A stretch of DNA of 64,000 nt from Sanderia malayensis (GCA_013076295.1 RQOL01000915.1:806001-870000), one strand, 5' to 3'. Numbered from the stretch's first letter, positions 20,601-31,670 are shown. The notes: generated by a model not told the origin, from the letters alone. Numbers and translations are program-made.

Positions 20601-23600
20601 TATGTCCAACGGAATCGTACTAATTCCATCCTCTAGCACTTTTCGTTTACAATAAAACGAAGTCAATGCCCTTTTTTCCTGTTCGTATTGACAGACAGTT
20701 GCAAATTTACGTTTGAGACCTCTATTTGTCGCCATATAATTTTCATTGCTTCGCAGAGTATGCTCATACAATCCCATCGGATTCTGCTGAAATTGTCCTT
20801 TTTGAATTCCTTTCATGGAGAATTTATACAAGTGATTGTCTTTATTTTCTACCACATAGGTTTTACTGTTTAATCCAATCATTTTCGTTCCTACAAAATA
20901 ATAATAATTGAATATGAAAAATTGGAAAATGAATGTCATTAGCAAATAGAAGTCGGTTTTATTATTATTATTATTATCCTACCTTCGAATTCAATCTTGA
21001 ATTTTCCCGGAGTTCTTTTTCCAAAGGGACAGGCATTTGTGTCAGTAACAAAGAATTCTTTTTCCAATTTGCGATATTTTGTCGTTCCTTTCAATTCAGG
21101 ACGAATGTTCTCTTCAAATTTTTTACCATTTGGGAAACATATATACAAACTGTCAGTGTCCATTTCACATAAAATAAATGAATCCTTTTGTAGCACGACT
21201 TGAAAGAAATCATAGTAGCATTGTAACATGCGTAATTTCGCATAATTAAACACATTCCATCCAACGTATTGCGCATGATTCTCGATAATCTTCTGCTTTG
21301 GAGTAAGAATTTCGACAACATTATCCATCAACATTTGCGCATCTAAAATAGTCCCAATATTCACGTGTTTTGGCAAATAAGCTTTATGCCCTAAATACGA
21401 TACCAATCGTTGTTTGCTTTTGTTAATAATAGTGACTCCGAAGGCACTATTACCAACCAGCTTTGATGTTTCAGCTATAACTTGGGTATCCGGGTTTGAA
21501 TCTCCATTCACTCTGTCTTGTGAAATATCATTGACAAATGTTTTAAAAATTTGTTCCCCTCGATACTGAATAAAGCGATAGAGTCACAACTAATCCATGT
21601 TGCAAATACCAACGTAATAATGCTGTATTAATGCCAATCTGTTTGCCAAAATACGATCCTATTAAGAGTTTGCGTGGCTGTTTGGAGATACCATGTTCCT
21701 CCACAATTTGTTGCATATACTCTCCAATATCTTTAAATTCCACTTCGGTATTTTTAAAAATAGGATTGAATTCTTTAAACTTTTCTTTTAAATGATCTGG
21801 AACATGGATATCAATTTCGATTGCTCCAAAGACCTCATCATGTAGAATATCGTGCAATAGAGCTTCTTCTGTGATTTCGACATTATTTCCATATTTGATT
21901 TTTTGGAATTTATCACTTCTTGCATTTAGGAGGATTGCGGACTTTATCTCTCCACTCGCACTCTTTCATTCGCTTTACTGTATAGCCTCGATATCGGTAA
22001 AAATCGGACTTAGCTTTATCTAATGTGTGAATATCATCCGAAGTAAGAATGGTGTTATTTAACGACACATCACTTCTTTGAACATACGTTGGTAATGAAC
22101 CGTTTTGTCGACATGAATCACAGGCGTGCCAGTAGCATCCGTCAAATTCGTAAACTACTTTTGCTTCTTCATCACCCCATCTGCAAACAAGTTACTCATA
22201 GTAAACTGAATGTAGCAAAAAAAACTTTTCTTCTTCGTGTGAAGTTAAAATATAAATCGTTTCTCTCTGTGTACAAAGTTATATTCGTCCCGGTTCTTAT
22301 TAATTTTATAATCAATCCAATCGAGATATTCACTAGCCACCTTGGATTTATTGCTACCTTTCTTGAACATTTCAGTGCGGATCAGTTGCGAGTTGATAAG
22401 GAGAATTTAATGGAGATTCATGCCAAACCACTGGTTCACTGACAGGCATTTTTTGCCCTAAGCAATAAAGATATAATGCACCAGCATCAAACCCTTGAAC
22501 TCGTCCTTCAACACTTCGTGCGAAAATAATTGAAGGACCTCCGACGATGTGTTTTATTGTAAAAATTATTAATCTCTTTATTGCCAACGTGTAATAGTCT
22601 TTCTTTCTTTGTTTGATGAATACAATATTTTTACTATGCCTAATGACGTGAGAACTAAACGACCATCCATTGTGAAATCAATGCCATAGTAAAAAATTCA
22701 GCAGCATACATTTCACTTGTTTTTTAAATAGGGTTGTACATCCATTGTATTATACCATTTTGAAAAATCTCGAACACATGTCCAATTACTTTCTTCCCAT
22801 CGTTTTTCCAATAATGTATAATTCTCTCTGCCTGTTAGAGGTGGCTTTTTCCATTTTAAAATTTGTAATGCTTTTGTTGGATTTCATCATCTGTTTTATC
22901 GTTTTTAGCTCTGTGCTTTAATTCCCTCATTACCTCTGTAAATCTTTCATTGAACATTGCAAGGTATTTTGGTGACATTTCAAACTCGATATAAATGTTC
23001 GTATGGTGGTAATTGCTTGTCATTCAATCGTTCGAATGAATCCAGGAATTCATAGGGGAAAAAAGATTTTTCCTGTTCACTTTGGCAAAGGCTTTTATAA
23101 ACGTGTCCAAATTATGGACGGTGCAAGGGAATGCACTGGTTCTCGAAAATTTAACCGCCAGCTGGAAATTCTTTACATTTTCGCAGTAAAGGATACAGCC
23201 TTGTATTTACTCCCTTGTTTTATAACGTGATATGTACGTTTTCCTTTAACATCAATGGGAATAAATACTTTGCGATCAGAGGTATTATCGTAACCCGGAT
23301 GAATTAAATCCGAATACAGGCAATGTTTGGCACTGACGAAACAGTTCCAAGTATAATCGTCTTGGTTCATTGTAAATGGTCAGCATTTCTATTCTGTTCC
23401 TTTCGAGCTTCTACATTGTCGATTGCTTCCTGTTCTTTTTGTATTTTGATATATCTATCTGTTCTTTTGTCAAACATCCTTGCATATCCCGTTCCAATTT
23501 TTCGTATTTTTCATCCGCGAACCCGCTAATTTCTGAGAAATGATAAAAATTTAGCTTTCTCATAGATGAGCAATATCTGTTTCTCCCAAAAAAAATCACG

Positions 23601-25961
23601 TATTCTTTCAAACAATGAACAGTATTTAGCAAAAGCTCGAACACATTTTTGCTTTGCTAAAGTGATTACATGGGAGACAAATATTTCAATTAGCGCATTT
23701 GGTTCGTCGGCACATGCAAAGAGTGTTTGATCATCTATGATTTCTCCTGGAACATCTTTAAGTTCATGCTCGAAGCTGGTGGCTATTGCATACGTTACAG
23801 GAACCTGTACTCTAAAAAAATCTTCTTTTTCTCCTTCCTCATCAAGTATCTCTCGCACAAAATCTTTTTGTAAGACTCTATCTCCTTTATCATTATAGCA
23901 CATGTATTGTTCAATATTGTCCTCATCGAAAAATTCTCCATCAATTAATCCATCGTCCAAAAACACATATTCTTTCCCATAAAATAAATCACTTTCTGAA
24001 ACGGATTTCTTTACATTTAAACTTTCAAAGTCAAAGACAGCAATATCCTGATTAAAATAATATTCATTCTTATCCTTCTCATTGACAAATTCATTATCCC
24101 ACTGTAGATTGAATGTTGTTGCAATCTTTTGTACCAGAGGTCGATGTCTTTCAATTAACCCGTCTTTGAATTGATGACGAGTTATTTTCTCTAACGCACA
24201 AGACTTTTGATGACGAATTAACGACGGAAGATGAACATAAACTTGAGCACATTCTTCACAAACGAATTTATTTACAAATGCTTTCAAACTTCGAATTGTA
24301 CAAATATGTTCTTTATAATAGAGCAAATCAAGTTTGATATTTGTTTTGTACTTTAAACGTGAATTGTAAATTTTCTCTACTCCTTTCAATCCTTTAATTT
24401 CTGTTTTCTTTTCATCATAGTATTCAAACACAGGTCTGAAAATTGAAATCTTGATTCCGTACATATATTCCATATGAACAACATGCTGTAGGTTAAACCC
24501 AAAAAATGTTGAATACCCAGCAAAATCACAGTATTTCTTTATCATGTCCTCTACACTCATTACATCCTCTTCATCTTTATTATAGTCTAGTAGTCGTGTG
24601 CGTAATGCAATAAAAAAACAAGCCAAATTTGCTTCAGATTTGTGTTTGTGAATAGCTACTTGGTGAATATTGATTGATCTTGACTTGGTAATGCATTCTG
24701 GCAATTCATCTACCGAATCACTTGCTTTCCCGATAGTAAATTCATCATGCCCAATATTTATTACCGATACATGCATATTTGTTGCTCTAACCAATCCCCA
24801 TGTAGAATCTTTGAAATTATTTTTAATAATATCAATGAAAGGAACGGATGTCAAGCGATGAACAACCCTCTTCATATCTTGTTTTGAACGAACCAGAAAG
24901 TCATTATATTGAATATTACTACTGTTTATATCCGAATCCTCATCATCTCTTCTATTCATTAAATTATAGTCCGAAACATAAAAATATCGGAATGCTTCTG
25001 TCTCTTTATTTTGCAACAAAAACCCAAACGAAATTACAATTCTGGCCGGTAGAACATCTTCAATTTCAGTAAAAGTTTTCCACAAATCATCTTCAATTTG
25101 CCTATTCAAATTTTCCCGTGCAAGTAGGTGAAAGTTCAATTTGATAAATGTATTATTCAATAGCTGTGAATAGCAATGTGATGCGATAAATGAAGCATGT
25201 TGTTTATAACAATGAATTAATTGTTCTTTCCTTTCTTTAGATAGACAGTCACCAAAGCAATCCACATCCACATCCCATGGGCGATGTGCATAAAGACAAT
25301 CATTCCAAAAACAACGGATATGAGCGATGGATGGGAAGGGTTGATTAGTTATATTCAGCTCTTTATGAACAGCAATTCTATGGCGTTGTAATTGGGTTGT
25401 TGTTAAAAAATGATCATCGTTACAATGTTCACATGCAAAATGCAATTGCTTTCTGTTTCCTTTATTAAAGTTGTGTTCGTGTAAATGATCTGAAAGTTCT
25501 TGCATAGAATTACAAATTTCCCCGCAACGCAAACAATTAAAATTATTTTCGTGATGTACAAACCTATGATTATTCAAGACTCTTTTTGTGCTGAATTTTG
25601 TACCACAATCATCACATTTGTGTTTCTTTCTTATTCCCCATCTCACTTCTTCTCGTTCAATCGGTTGAATTGTAATCTTTGCACACTTTGCTTTATGTTT
25701 CTTTAACAGGTGTTTTTCTAATGTTTGTCTGGTGATATTCTTGAGTCCGCAATAACCACAGGAAAAACGTGAATGTTTTTTGGTAGCATGTTTTTTCATA
25801 TCAACAACTCTCGAAAATCCTTTATTACATATATTACATACATGATTAAATTGTCCATGTTCATTTTCTTTATGTTTTATAAGTTCTTGCTTTGTCGGAA
25901 AGCGTGCTCGACAAGTTACACATTTGAAATTTGTTCTTGGCTTCATCTTGCCGTTCTTCAC
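20598..25961 (-). pseudogene. polB: Zinc-finger/protein-primed type family B DNA polymerase, intron-containing, broken in the middle
   Basis: The first frame (25961 to 23526, 811 residues) opens with about six C2H2-like fingers in residues 1-210 ('CVTCRARF', 'CNICNKGFS', 'CDDCGTKFS', 'CLRCGEICN'). A region typical of viral PolB N-termini follows, then the exonuclease I motif 'AVFDFESLN' at about residue 640. Middle motifs are scattered over 23500-21860 in changing frames, including 'IIGGPSIIF'-like and 'DAGALYLYCLGQKMPV' (about 22590-22440). Later come 'DIHVPDHLKEKF' (about 21810), motif B 'LVGNSAFGV' (about 21450) and motif C 'MDTDSLYI' (about 21160). After an intron, the usual C-terminal 'KRKVLEDGISTIPLDI' ends at 20598. 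The polymerase copies the viral genome. As sequenced it cannot be translated in one piece. Confidence 0.85.
20891..20982 (-). other. 92-nt GT-AG intron in the polymerase gene
   Basis: On the - strand the intron starts GTAGGATAATAA at 20982 and ends TTATTTTGTAG at 20891. It splits a Gly codon after its first base (phase 1). Frames on both sides agree exactly when it is removed, and the flanking residues match the usual polymerase C-terminus. The ATA-rich start and TAT-rich end can pair with each other. Confidence 0.75.
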
Positions 25962-26005
25962 AGGAACGAGCCTGCTAGTGAACTGTTAAATGTTTAACAG
26001 GCTTT

Positions 26006-26063
26006 CCTTTTTATATACCAGAATACATCACCTGTCAATCATGTGTAATAACCTGTCAATCAT
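26006..26063 (-). promoter_or_regulatory. Polymerase gene promoter: two TGACAG motifs plus TATA box
   Basis: On the - strand: ATGATTGACAGGT twice (26063-26051 and 26042-26030), then TATATAAAAAGG (26017-26006), then the ATG at 25961, 45 nt further on. This is the strongest example of the shared layout. Confidence 0.7.
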
Positions 26064-26065
26064 TA

Positions 26066-26434
26066 TTATAATTTACATAACTTTCGTACTGATTTTTTAT
26101 AATATGTCTGTAATTTTTTCATCGCTAATTTTTCATTTAATAATACTTGTCTAAATACGGCAGGTAAATTCAATGATTTTATACTTAAAATCAATTGATA
26201 AAAATATATTGCGAGTCTTGATTCTATTCTGTTCAATTCATCATATAAACGACAAAACAGTACATTCTTTTTATTATGCAACAATACATAATATACTGCT
26301 CTGATGATTTTTCCTTTTTGAATTAATATCTTCTTAGCGTACGAAATTTGTTGCTTTATATACTTGTTTTTCTTCATCAGCATCAATCTCTTTTCCAAAT
26401 AGTCTTTCTTTACTCCTTTAAACGATAACATCAT
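26066..26434 (-). CDS. Small basic helical protein, unrecognised
   Basis: 122 intact residues, Lys- and Leu-rich, predicted mostly helical, with no Cys cluster or signal peptide. It lies upstream of the polymerase on the same strand. A CTATAAAAGT box (26522-26513) and a TGAGTGACAGG motif (26555-26545) lie upstream, again the shared layout. I cannot assign a function. Confidence 0.6.
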   Translation of the reverse strand: MMLSFKGVKKDYLEKRLMLMKKNKYIKQQISYAKKILIQKGKIIRAVYYVLLHNKKNVLFCRLYDELNRIESRLAIYFYQLILSIKSLNLPAVFRQVLLNEKLAMKKLQTYYKKSVRKLCKL

Positions 26435-26512
26435 GTTTTTGAAAGAGTAGCTAACTCACTCCACTCTTCACTCCAATTTTGAACCGAAATGATAAAGTGT
26501 AATGAATCGTAT

Positions 26513-26555
26513 ACTTTTATAGCACTCGCACATTTTCGTATCAGCCTGTCACTCA
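26513..26555 (-). promoter_or_regulatory. TGACAG motif plus TATA box
   Basis: TGAGTGACAGG (26555-26545) precedes CTATAAAAGT (26522-26513) by 22 nt. The ATG follows at 26434. Confidence 0.55.
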
Positions 26556-26678
26556 AATAAATCAACAAATATTCATTTCCTTCATCATCATCATCATACT
26601 AAATCAACAAAAAAAATCACAGCAATTAACATTAAACCTCTATCTTCTATGTACTACGTAGTATAGTATAGTGTTTCA

Positions 26679-27761
26679 TTAATACAGTTCTTTTGGCCAT
26701 TCTTGCCCATCTTCAAAATAGTCCTCACTTTCTGCTGTTTTCTTGACCAATTCGTCTTCTTCTTCTTCATCATCTGAATCTCGAATGATATTACGTTTAC
26801 GCTTTTTGTCAGTAGCTTTCTTGCCAGTTGTTGTTGGTGGATGATCTGCTGATTTATTCCCGTTCATCTCTACAGCCTTTCGCTTCCTTTTCTTTGGTGC
26901 TTCGATCATTCTTTCTGCTTTATTCTGTACGATTGATCTCGCAATCTCTGTCACGGTTTTATCTTGCACCATCTGTCGAGCTTGAACACACATGCGATGT
27001 TCATTTGTTTTTGAACTGGTGAAATTAATCTTCTTGCCGTCTTTATCAATTAAGATAGGAGTGATTTCCCCAACTAATGTGGGGAAATTCTCTTGCAACC
27101 ATTTTCCGTCTTCTGTGATAAACAGCAAATCAAAGAATGCATTTAGATCTTCTGATGTGAGCAATACTCTTTTCGCAGAACTTACAATGTCTGTCGTTGT
27201 GTTTCTTCTTTGAATTAATATCTGGACATCAACTTTCTTGTTCTTGTTCAACACTAACTGCACCAAAGCCTCATCCACATATTTAGCTCCATCCGGGCAC
27301 GTAAACTCACGCGTTAACGGTTCTTTGAGGACTATACCTCCAATTACCCATCCTTGTGCTGCCATAATTTGCAGACTGTGTGCCAACTTGTTCACATCAT
27401 CATATTCGAGCCGGAAGGCCAAGATCTCTAGTCGAACTCTGTTGGCAAAATTGACCACTTTTCCCATCTTCGTTTTCGTCAAAAGCATTTCATTCATCTG
27501 TCCTTTATCATCGATCCATTCTTGATCTCTGATCTTATTAAACTCTTCACCCAAATCACAATTTTTCTTCAACACAATTCTCTGTTCTCGCACAACTAGA
27601 TCTTTAGTGGATCCATCACGAAATTGATCACGTTTTCGAACCACTAAAAACTCTATAAGTCTGACTTGATTATTTGCTTCTCTACTACAAGTTAACTGAT
27701 GTTGAGAACAAATCTCTATACTACTCTCGTTTGCAGCAGTGGAATTTGTGAATGTTGCCAT
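26679..27761 (-). CDS. Unrecognised 360-residue protein with nuclear-type C-terminal tail
   Basis: The longest frame opens at 27803, but a TATA box (ATATAAAAGC, 27814-27805) sits at that upstream ATG. The ATG at 27761 ('MATFTNSTAANESS') is therefore the likely start, which also removes a false signal-peptide-like stretch. The first 270 residues look like one globular alpha/beta domain. The C-terminus has basic clusters ('KKRKRKAVE', 'KKRKRN') followed by a 'DSDDEEEEDE' acidic run, a layout common in nuclear DNA- or chromatin-binding proteins. I recognise no family. It is intact and well expressed-looking: one of the best preserved genes of the viral element. Confidence 0.7.
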   Translation of the reverse strand: MATFTNSTAANESSIEICSQHQLTCSREANNQVRLIEFLVVRKRDQFRDGSTKDLVVREQRIVLKKNCDLGEEFNKIRDQEWIDDKGQMNEMLLTKTKMGKVVNFANRVRLEILAFRLEYDDVNKLAHSLQIMAAQGWVIGGIVLKEPLTREFTCPDGAKYVDEALVQLVLNKNKKVDVQILIQRRNTTTDIVSSAKRVLLTSEDLNAFFDLLFITEDGKWLQENFPTLVGEITPILIDKDGKKINFTSSKTNEHRMCVQARQMVQDKTVTEIARSIVQNKAERMIEAPKKRKRKAVEMNGNKSADHPPTTTGKKATDKKRKRNIIRDSDDEEEEDELVKKTAESEDYFEDGQEWPKELY

Positions 27762-27804
27762 GATGCTTACAAGAATGTAAATGAGGAAAACCTCAGATTT
27801 CATT

Positions 27805-27853
27805 GCTTTTATATCTTTAGATTCTCGATGATTGACAGGTAGGTATGATTGAC
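27805..27853 (-). promoter_or_regulatory. TATA box with nearby TGACAG motif in reverse orientation
   Basis: ATATAAAAGC (27814-27805) lies 44 nt upstream of the ATG at 27761. GATTGACAGGT is present at 27830-27840 on the + strand, with a second partial TGATTGAC at 27846-27853, so the motif is here inverted relative to the other promoters. Confidence 0.5.
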
Positions 27854-27856
27854 GAG

Positions 27857-28060
27857 CTACTGACCTTTAACCTTATTCTTTAATATTCCTATAATTCGTT
27901 TATGACATTTTCCATATGGTGTATGATGAAATTTACTAATAATTTTAAAACTTTTCGGTTTTTTCCGAGTGGTTTTCTTTCTTTTTTTCTTCTTTTTTTT
28001 TCCTGCAAATGCTTTTACAGATGTTGAAACTCGAAGAGGAGAAAAGTTCATAAATGTCAT
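27857..28060 (-). CDS. Small Lys/Arg-rich protein
   Basis: 67 residues with an unbroken basic core ('AGKKKKKKRKKTTRKKPK'). It starts one nucleotide after the stop of the upstream gene, in a compact run of small genes. Composition resembles adenovirus core peptides such as mu/pX, so a DNA-condensing role is plausible, but that is inference from charge only. Confidence 0.5.
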   Translation of the reverse strand: MTFMNFSPLRVSTSVKAFAGKKKKKKRKKTTRKKPKSFKIISKFHHTPYGKCHKRIIGILKNKVKGQ

Positions 28061-28061
28061 T

Positions 28062-28391
28062 CTATTCTTCTTGAGGGCGTGAAAATACTATGTCCGCTAC
28101 CTCCTCAATTTCATTCAAAAGCTCTTTTCTATTTTTTAAACCCTCTTGAACCCACTTTAAGCAATCTCTTCTTTTATCTTTCAAATATTTTGTATCGTCT
28201 GTTATAATCACCGCAATTTCCTTATCTCCCAAACAAAACGAACTTGTTATTGCTCTTATAGTTAAAAAACTCTTTTTTGAACCGTACTGATTCAATTCTT
28301 TTATTATTGCTTCTGCAAATTCACGTTTTGTAACGGTCAACTTCATGCATCGACGTGCTTCCATTTTGCCTTCTTGTGAGTGACATTTCAT
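28062..28391 (-). CDS. Small protein, unrecognised
   Basis: 109 residues, intact, with an ordinary globular composition ('KREFAEAIIKELNQYG', 'CLGDKEIAVIITDD'). The true start may be the Met at residue 10 or 16. It is part of the compact small-gene block between the ATPase and the 360-residue gene. I recognise no family. Confidence 0.55.
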   Translation of the reverse strand: MKCHSQEGKMEARRCMKLTVTKREFAEAIIKELNQYGSKKSFLTIRAITSSFCLGDKEIAVIITDDTKYLKDKRRDCLKWVQEGLKNRKELLNEIEEVADIVFSRPQEE

Positions 28392-28441
28392 TGCTAATCT
28401 TTTTAATATATTTTTTGTGTGATTTTTTTCTAAAATCCTTA

Positions 28442-28656
28442 TTTAGTTATTATAAGTTTTCCATTTGGTTTTTGAATAAGTGCTAAGCCAGCTTTCTGAA
28501 CATTGGCTTTATGTGATATTTCTTTTGTTAACTTTGCAAATGGTGTTAATTTAATTTTCCCCTCCCGACCATTGCTTTTAGGTTTTTTCGTTTATTTGTT
28601 CTTTTATGAAACGATGATTTTTTTCCAAATAATTTTGTTGCTTTAAAAAATTTCAT
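28442..28656 (-). pseudogene. Small basic protein with one frameshift
   Basis: An ATG at 28656-28654 overlaps the stop of the upstream gene as ATGA. The frame reads 'MKFFKATKLFGKKSSF' and then hits a stop. One base over, after the G-run near 28560-28565, an open frame continues with 'KLTPFAKLTKEISHK' to a TAA at about 28442. About 70 residues in all. The shift is at a homopolymer. Function unknown. Confidence 0.4.
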
Positions 28657-28910
28657 TTTCTCCTCTTTCGTTGTTTTTTTCTCTTTTTTCTTTTATTATA
28701 TTTCAAAATTTCCCGAAGAATCAACTTCTCATTAATTTTTCCTCTTCCTTTTAATTTCGAAAGTGTTGCATCAGCTGCTGCAGAACCACCTGCCTGCAAG
28801 GCTCCTTTTCCTAATTCAACTGCCGCTCTTTTTGCGATAGCTTTTGCTCCTGCTCTTAATGCAGCTTTTGTAACTCCTCTAGCTGCTAATCTACCAACAA
28901 CAGCTCCCAT
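28653..28910 (-). CDS. Ala/Gly-rich amphipathic protein with basic tail
   Basis: 85 residues. The first 55 are an Ala/Gly-rich amphipathic stretch ('GVTKAALRAGAKAIAKRAA', 'GALQAGGSAAADATL'), followed by a 'KKRKKQRKRRK' tail. Such proteins occur in Polinton-like elements and are sometimes compared with adenovirus pVI (membrane lysis), but I infer this from composition alone. The stop overlaps the next start, and its own start is 2 nt after the preceding stop. Confidence 0.55.
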   Translation of the reverse strand: MGAVVGRLAARGVTKAALRAGAKAIAKRAAVELGKGALQAGGSAAADATLSKLKGRGKINEKLILREILKYNKRKKRKKQRKRRK

Positions 28911-28912
28911 TC

Positions 28913-29155
28913 TTACTTCATCTCCAAATATTTATGTTTTATAGCTTTTGCTTTTTTCCCTTTTCTTTTTTTTGTAATATTTTTCTTTTTTCTTTTATTT
29001 AATGTTAATCGCCCGTAACCTGTCACGTCTCTAAATGTCTTGGCATTTTTCCCTTTTAAGCCAACTAAGCGCAAAAATCGTTGTTTTTCTTTTTTTGCCC
29101 CGTGATCTATCCCGAATAAACTATATGCCGCAACTGTACTTGCTCCCGCTCCCAT
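28913..29155 (-). CDS. Small basic protein with MGAGAS N-terminus
   Basis: 80 residues. The start 'MGAGASTVAAY' fits the N-myristoylation pattern (Gly2, small residue at 6). The C-terminal half is strongly basic ('NKRKKKNITKKRKGKKAK'). Membrane-plus-nucleic-acid binding is conceivable. It lies downstream of the ATPase gene. No family recognised. Confidence 0.5.
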   Translation of the reverse strand: MGAGASTVAAYSLFGIDHGAKKEKQRFLRLVGLKGKNAKTFRDVTGYGRLTLNKRKKKNITKKRKGKKAKAIKHKYLEMK

Positions 29156-29249
29156 TTTTTCTTTTTTTCTTTTCTTTATGTTTAATACTTCTTTTAACCC
29201 TTTCTCCGTCTAGTTCGTACAAAAATGCCCCAGTCCTTCTTCCTATGCT

Positions 29250-29936
29250 TTATAACTCCTGGCATGGTTTTTTTTCATCATCACTTAAAAAATTTATCAA
29301 ATATTTTATCTTTTTCTCTTCTGAAGGTTTAAAATTCATCAAAACATTCGGAAATTTCTCATTATTGTTATCAAAATATTGTTGAATTTTTTTAAACAGG
29401 TCTCGACCTTCCTGTTTTTCAAATGTCATTTGTTGACAAAGAACAGCTAGCTGACTTTTTTGTCTTTCATTATTAAACACTACTTGATAATCTGCATTGG
29501 TTGCAATCTCTTTTGTAATTTTACCTTGTGGAAAGGGAGACTGCCATAATATAAATACTGTTACTGTCTTATGATGTGAACCTTTTGTAAACAGCTGTGC
29601 TACATCTGTATCATTTCTCATTTCCGTCATTAAATCATCTAATACTATTATACAATTTTTTGCATTTTCCAATTTTGTCTTATCTAAACCTTTAATAAAT
29701 TCAACATGTTTTTCCCCAAAATTTCGTCTTAATCTTTCAAACACTTGTGGTTGATCTATCCCATAAAACCATAGAATTTTTTTCAAAAATTTTCCTTTCA
29801 CATCATTCGTCAGCTCTTGCCATTTTTCCAATAGTGTTAATAACCAATATGTTTTTCCACAACCCGACTTTCCAGTTAATAGTAAGGTGAACGGATTCTT
29901 CGATGTTATATCGATCACATCTGGGATTTCATTTAA
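29250..29936 (-). pseudogene. FtsK/HerA-type genome packaging ATPase, main part, split by a transposon
   Basis: The P-loop ATPase resembles the A32-like packaging ATPases of Polintons and nucleocytoplasmic viruses. Walker A is 'LLLTGKSGCGKTYW' and Walker B is 'CIIVLDDLMTEM'. A 'SHHKTVTVFILWQ' segment downstream fits sensor I. The frame ends at 29250. Its N-terminal 65 codons lie on the other side of a TTAA foldback element, at 31671-31869. The reading frame is consistent across the insertion if one TTAA copy and the element are ignored, so the transposon alone disrupts the gene. It pumps the viral genome into capsids. The full length of about 290 residues is normal. Confidence 0.8.
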
Positions 29937-31670
29937 AGGGCTACTCCCACCATATTTTTTTATTCCATTTCTGGGTAGTTTTTGGCGTAAAAACAGGCAC
30001 TGCAGTTTTTAAATTTTTAAATTCGCTCATTAACACCCTTTTTTACGCCTCCAAACATGCACATTCCAGAAAAAAGTCGGGCAAAAAGAAAACTGGGGCG
30101 AGGCCGGTGTGACGCAGATGCCGGAACGCAGAAAATTTACTTTATTGTGTTCAGTACCAAAGCTCGCACGAAACGTTTTGCATATCTATAGTCAAAACCA
30201 AGTCGTATTTGAAAAATTAAACCCTGCCACGCACTAGTTCAGGATCTAAGGAATCTGTTGATGTCTCGTTTATCATGAAAAGCGTGAGTTTTTAACACAA
30301 ATGAGGATGATTTGCTCACGCTTACGCTGCAAGCCGGCATGTTTTCGACCTCAACGTCGCAGTCTCGAGCGAGCTTCACATACAGTCTTCAGTGGTGCGG
30401 GATGGTTTTAAATAACAATATGAATTCGAAATCTATTCAATTAAAGAGGAGGAAGCTCTCTTCAACAATTTTTCGATAGAATTGATATAGTATGAAAATT
30501 GGTGAACTCTTATCTACGCATTTATAAGATTTAAACCAAATCGGGTCAGTCAAAAATTTGCAAAATCGCTAGGCCGAGCAGGTCCTGGCACGGGTAAAGT
30601 AGAATAATGCTATTTTGGACTAATAATGCATGCAAATAACCTCATTTGCTTTATCTGGTGTGTATTTGAAGCAGTAGCTCATATTTTGGTAATATTTCAA
30701 GTGTAGTTACGGTCATAACTGTGTGGAAAAACTCGAAAATCCCTTCCAGGAGTGTAAACATTAATGCCAGAGATCGAAGATTTGACAAGTTCAATGTGAA
30801 TTCGAAGAAAAACTTTCCAGCACAATGTTGGGCTTCATACTGGTGTGCTGGTTTTGGTTATATTGTCTGACTTTGTCAACAATATACACCTTTACTTTGC
30901 CTTAGGTTTCAATGTAATCACCAGAATATATATAATTTATAACAAGAACTCCATGGATATGTCAGCCAAACAATTTCAATTTGAGCCACTTTTTAACAGC
31001 GCATCACTTTAGCATTTCAATATCTTTGACAAAAACCCAAGTAGTAAAAACAAAAATAATCCATAATTATCTTGCTAAAACCAAGCACACGGCAAAACTT
31101 GATAAAATAGAGTATAGAACTGATGGAACGATAAACAAACTTATTATATCACGATTTACGAACGTTTGCTGGTTGTTTTATCACGCAAAATGAAAGGAAG
31201 GAAGAGGTTGAGTGATGAACACATAACCACGTGAGGCGTGTGAATACTGGAAAAATCCATTGTCACTGCATCAGCTTTGGAGTCAATTTTCAGCCCTTAA
31301 CAATGCCGAAAATTAAAAAAAAACACACGGGGAGATGTCAATAAGCTTTGTAATGATGGTGTTGAAGTGGTTTGAAAAAACATTTGTGTTTGTCATTGAA
31401 AACAAGGGAGAAAACCGGACGCGACGTTGATTTTTCCATACTGAAGCCAAAGACAGAAGTTTTTTTGCGTTCCGGCATCTACGTCACACAACCTCTGCCC
31501 AGATCGTTTCATGTTGCGCGACATTTTCAGAAATGGCCTGAAAATCGCACTTTTGGAGCCGTGAAAAGAGGTGTTAATGAGCGAATTTCGAAATTTAAAA
31601 AGTGCAGTACCTGTTTTTTCCATCAAAACTACCCAGAAATGAAATAAAAAAATATGGTGGGAGTAGCCCT
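29937..31670. mobile_element. Second TTAA foldback element, inside the ATPase gene
   Basis: The element begins AGGGCTACTCCCACCATA and ends with the exact complement, flanked by TTAA at 29933-29936 and 31671-31674. The inverted arms are about 200 bp (29937-30138 and 31464-31670), including a shared 'GATGCCGGAACGCA' word. The 1.3-kb interior has no transposase or other recognisable gene. The TTAA target suggests piggyBac or Kolobok machinery acting in trans. The termini differ from the 2887-4460 element, so it is a distinct family. Confidence 0.85.

Noticed and set aside
22089..22442. + strand 117-residue ORF
   Set aside because: Lies antisense to recognisable but frame-disrupted polymerase motifs on the - strand.
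26679..27803. Signal peptide at the start of the 374-residue frame
   Set aside because: The upstream ATG sits at the TATA box; the start at 27761 removes the hydrophobic stretch.
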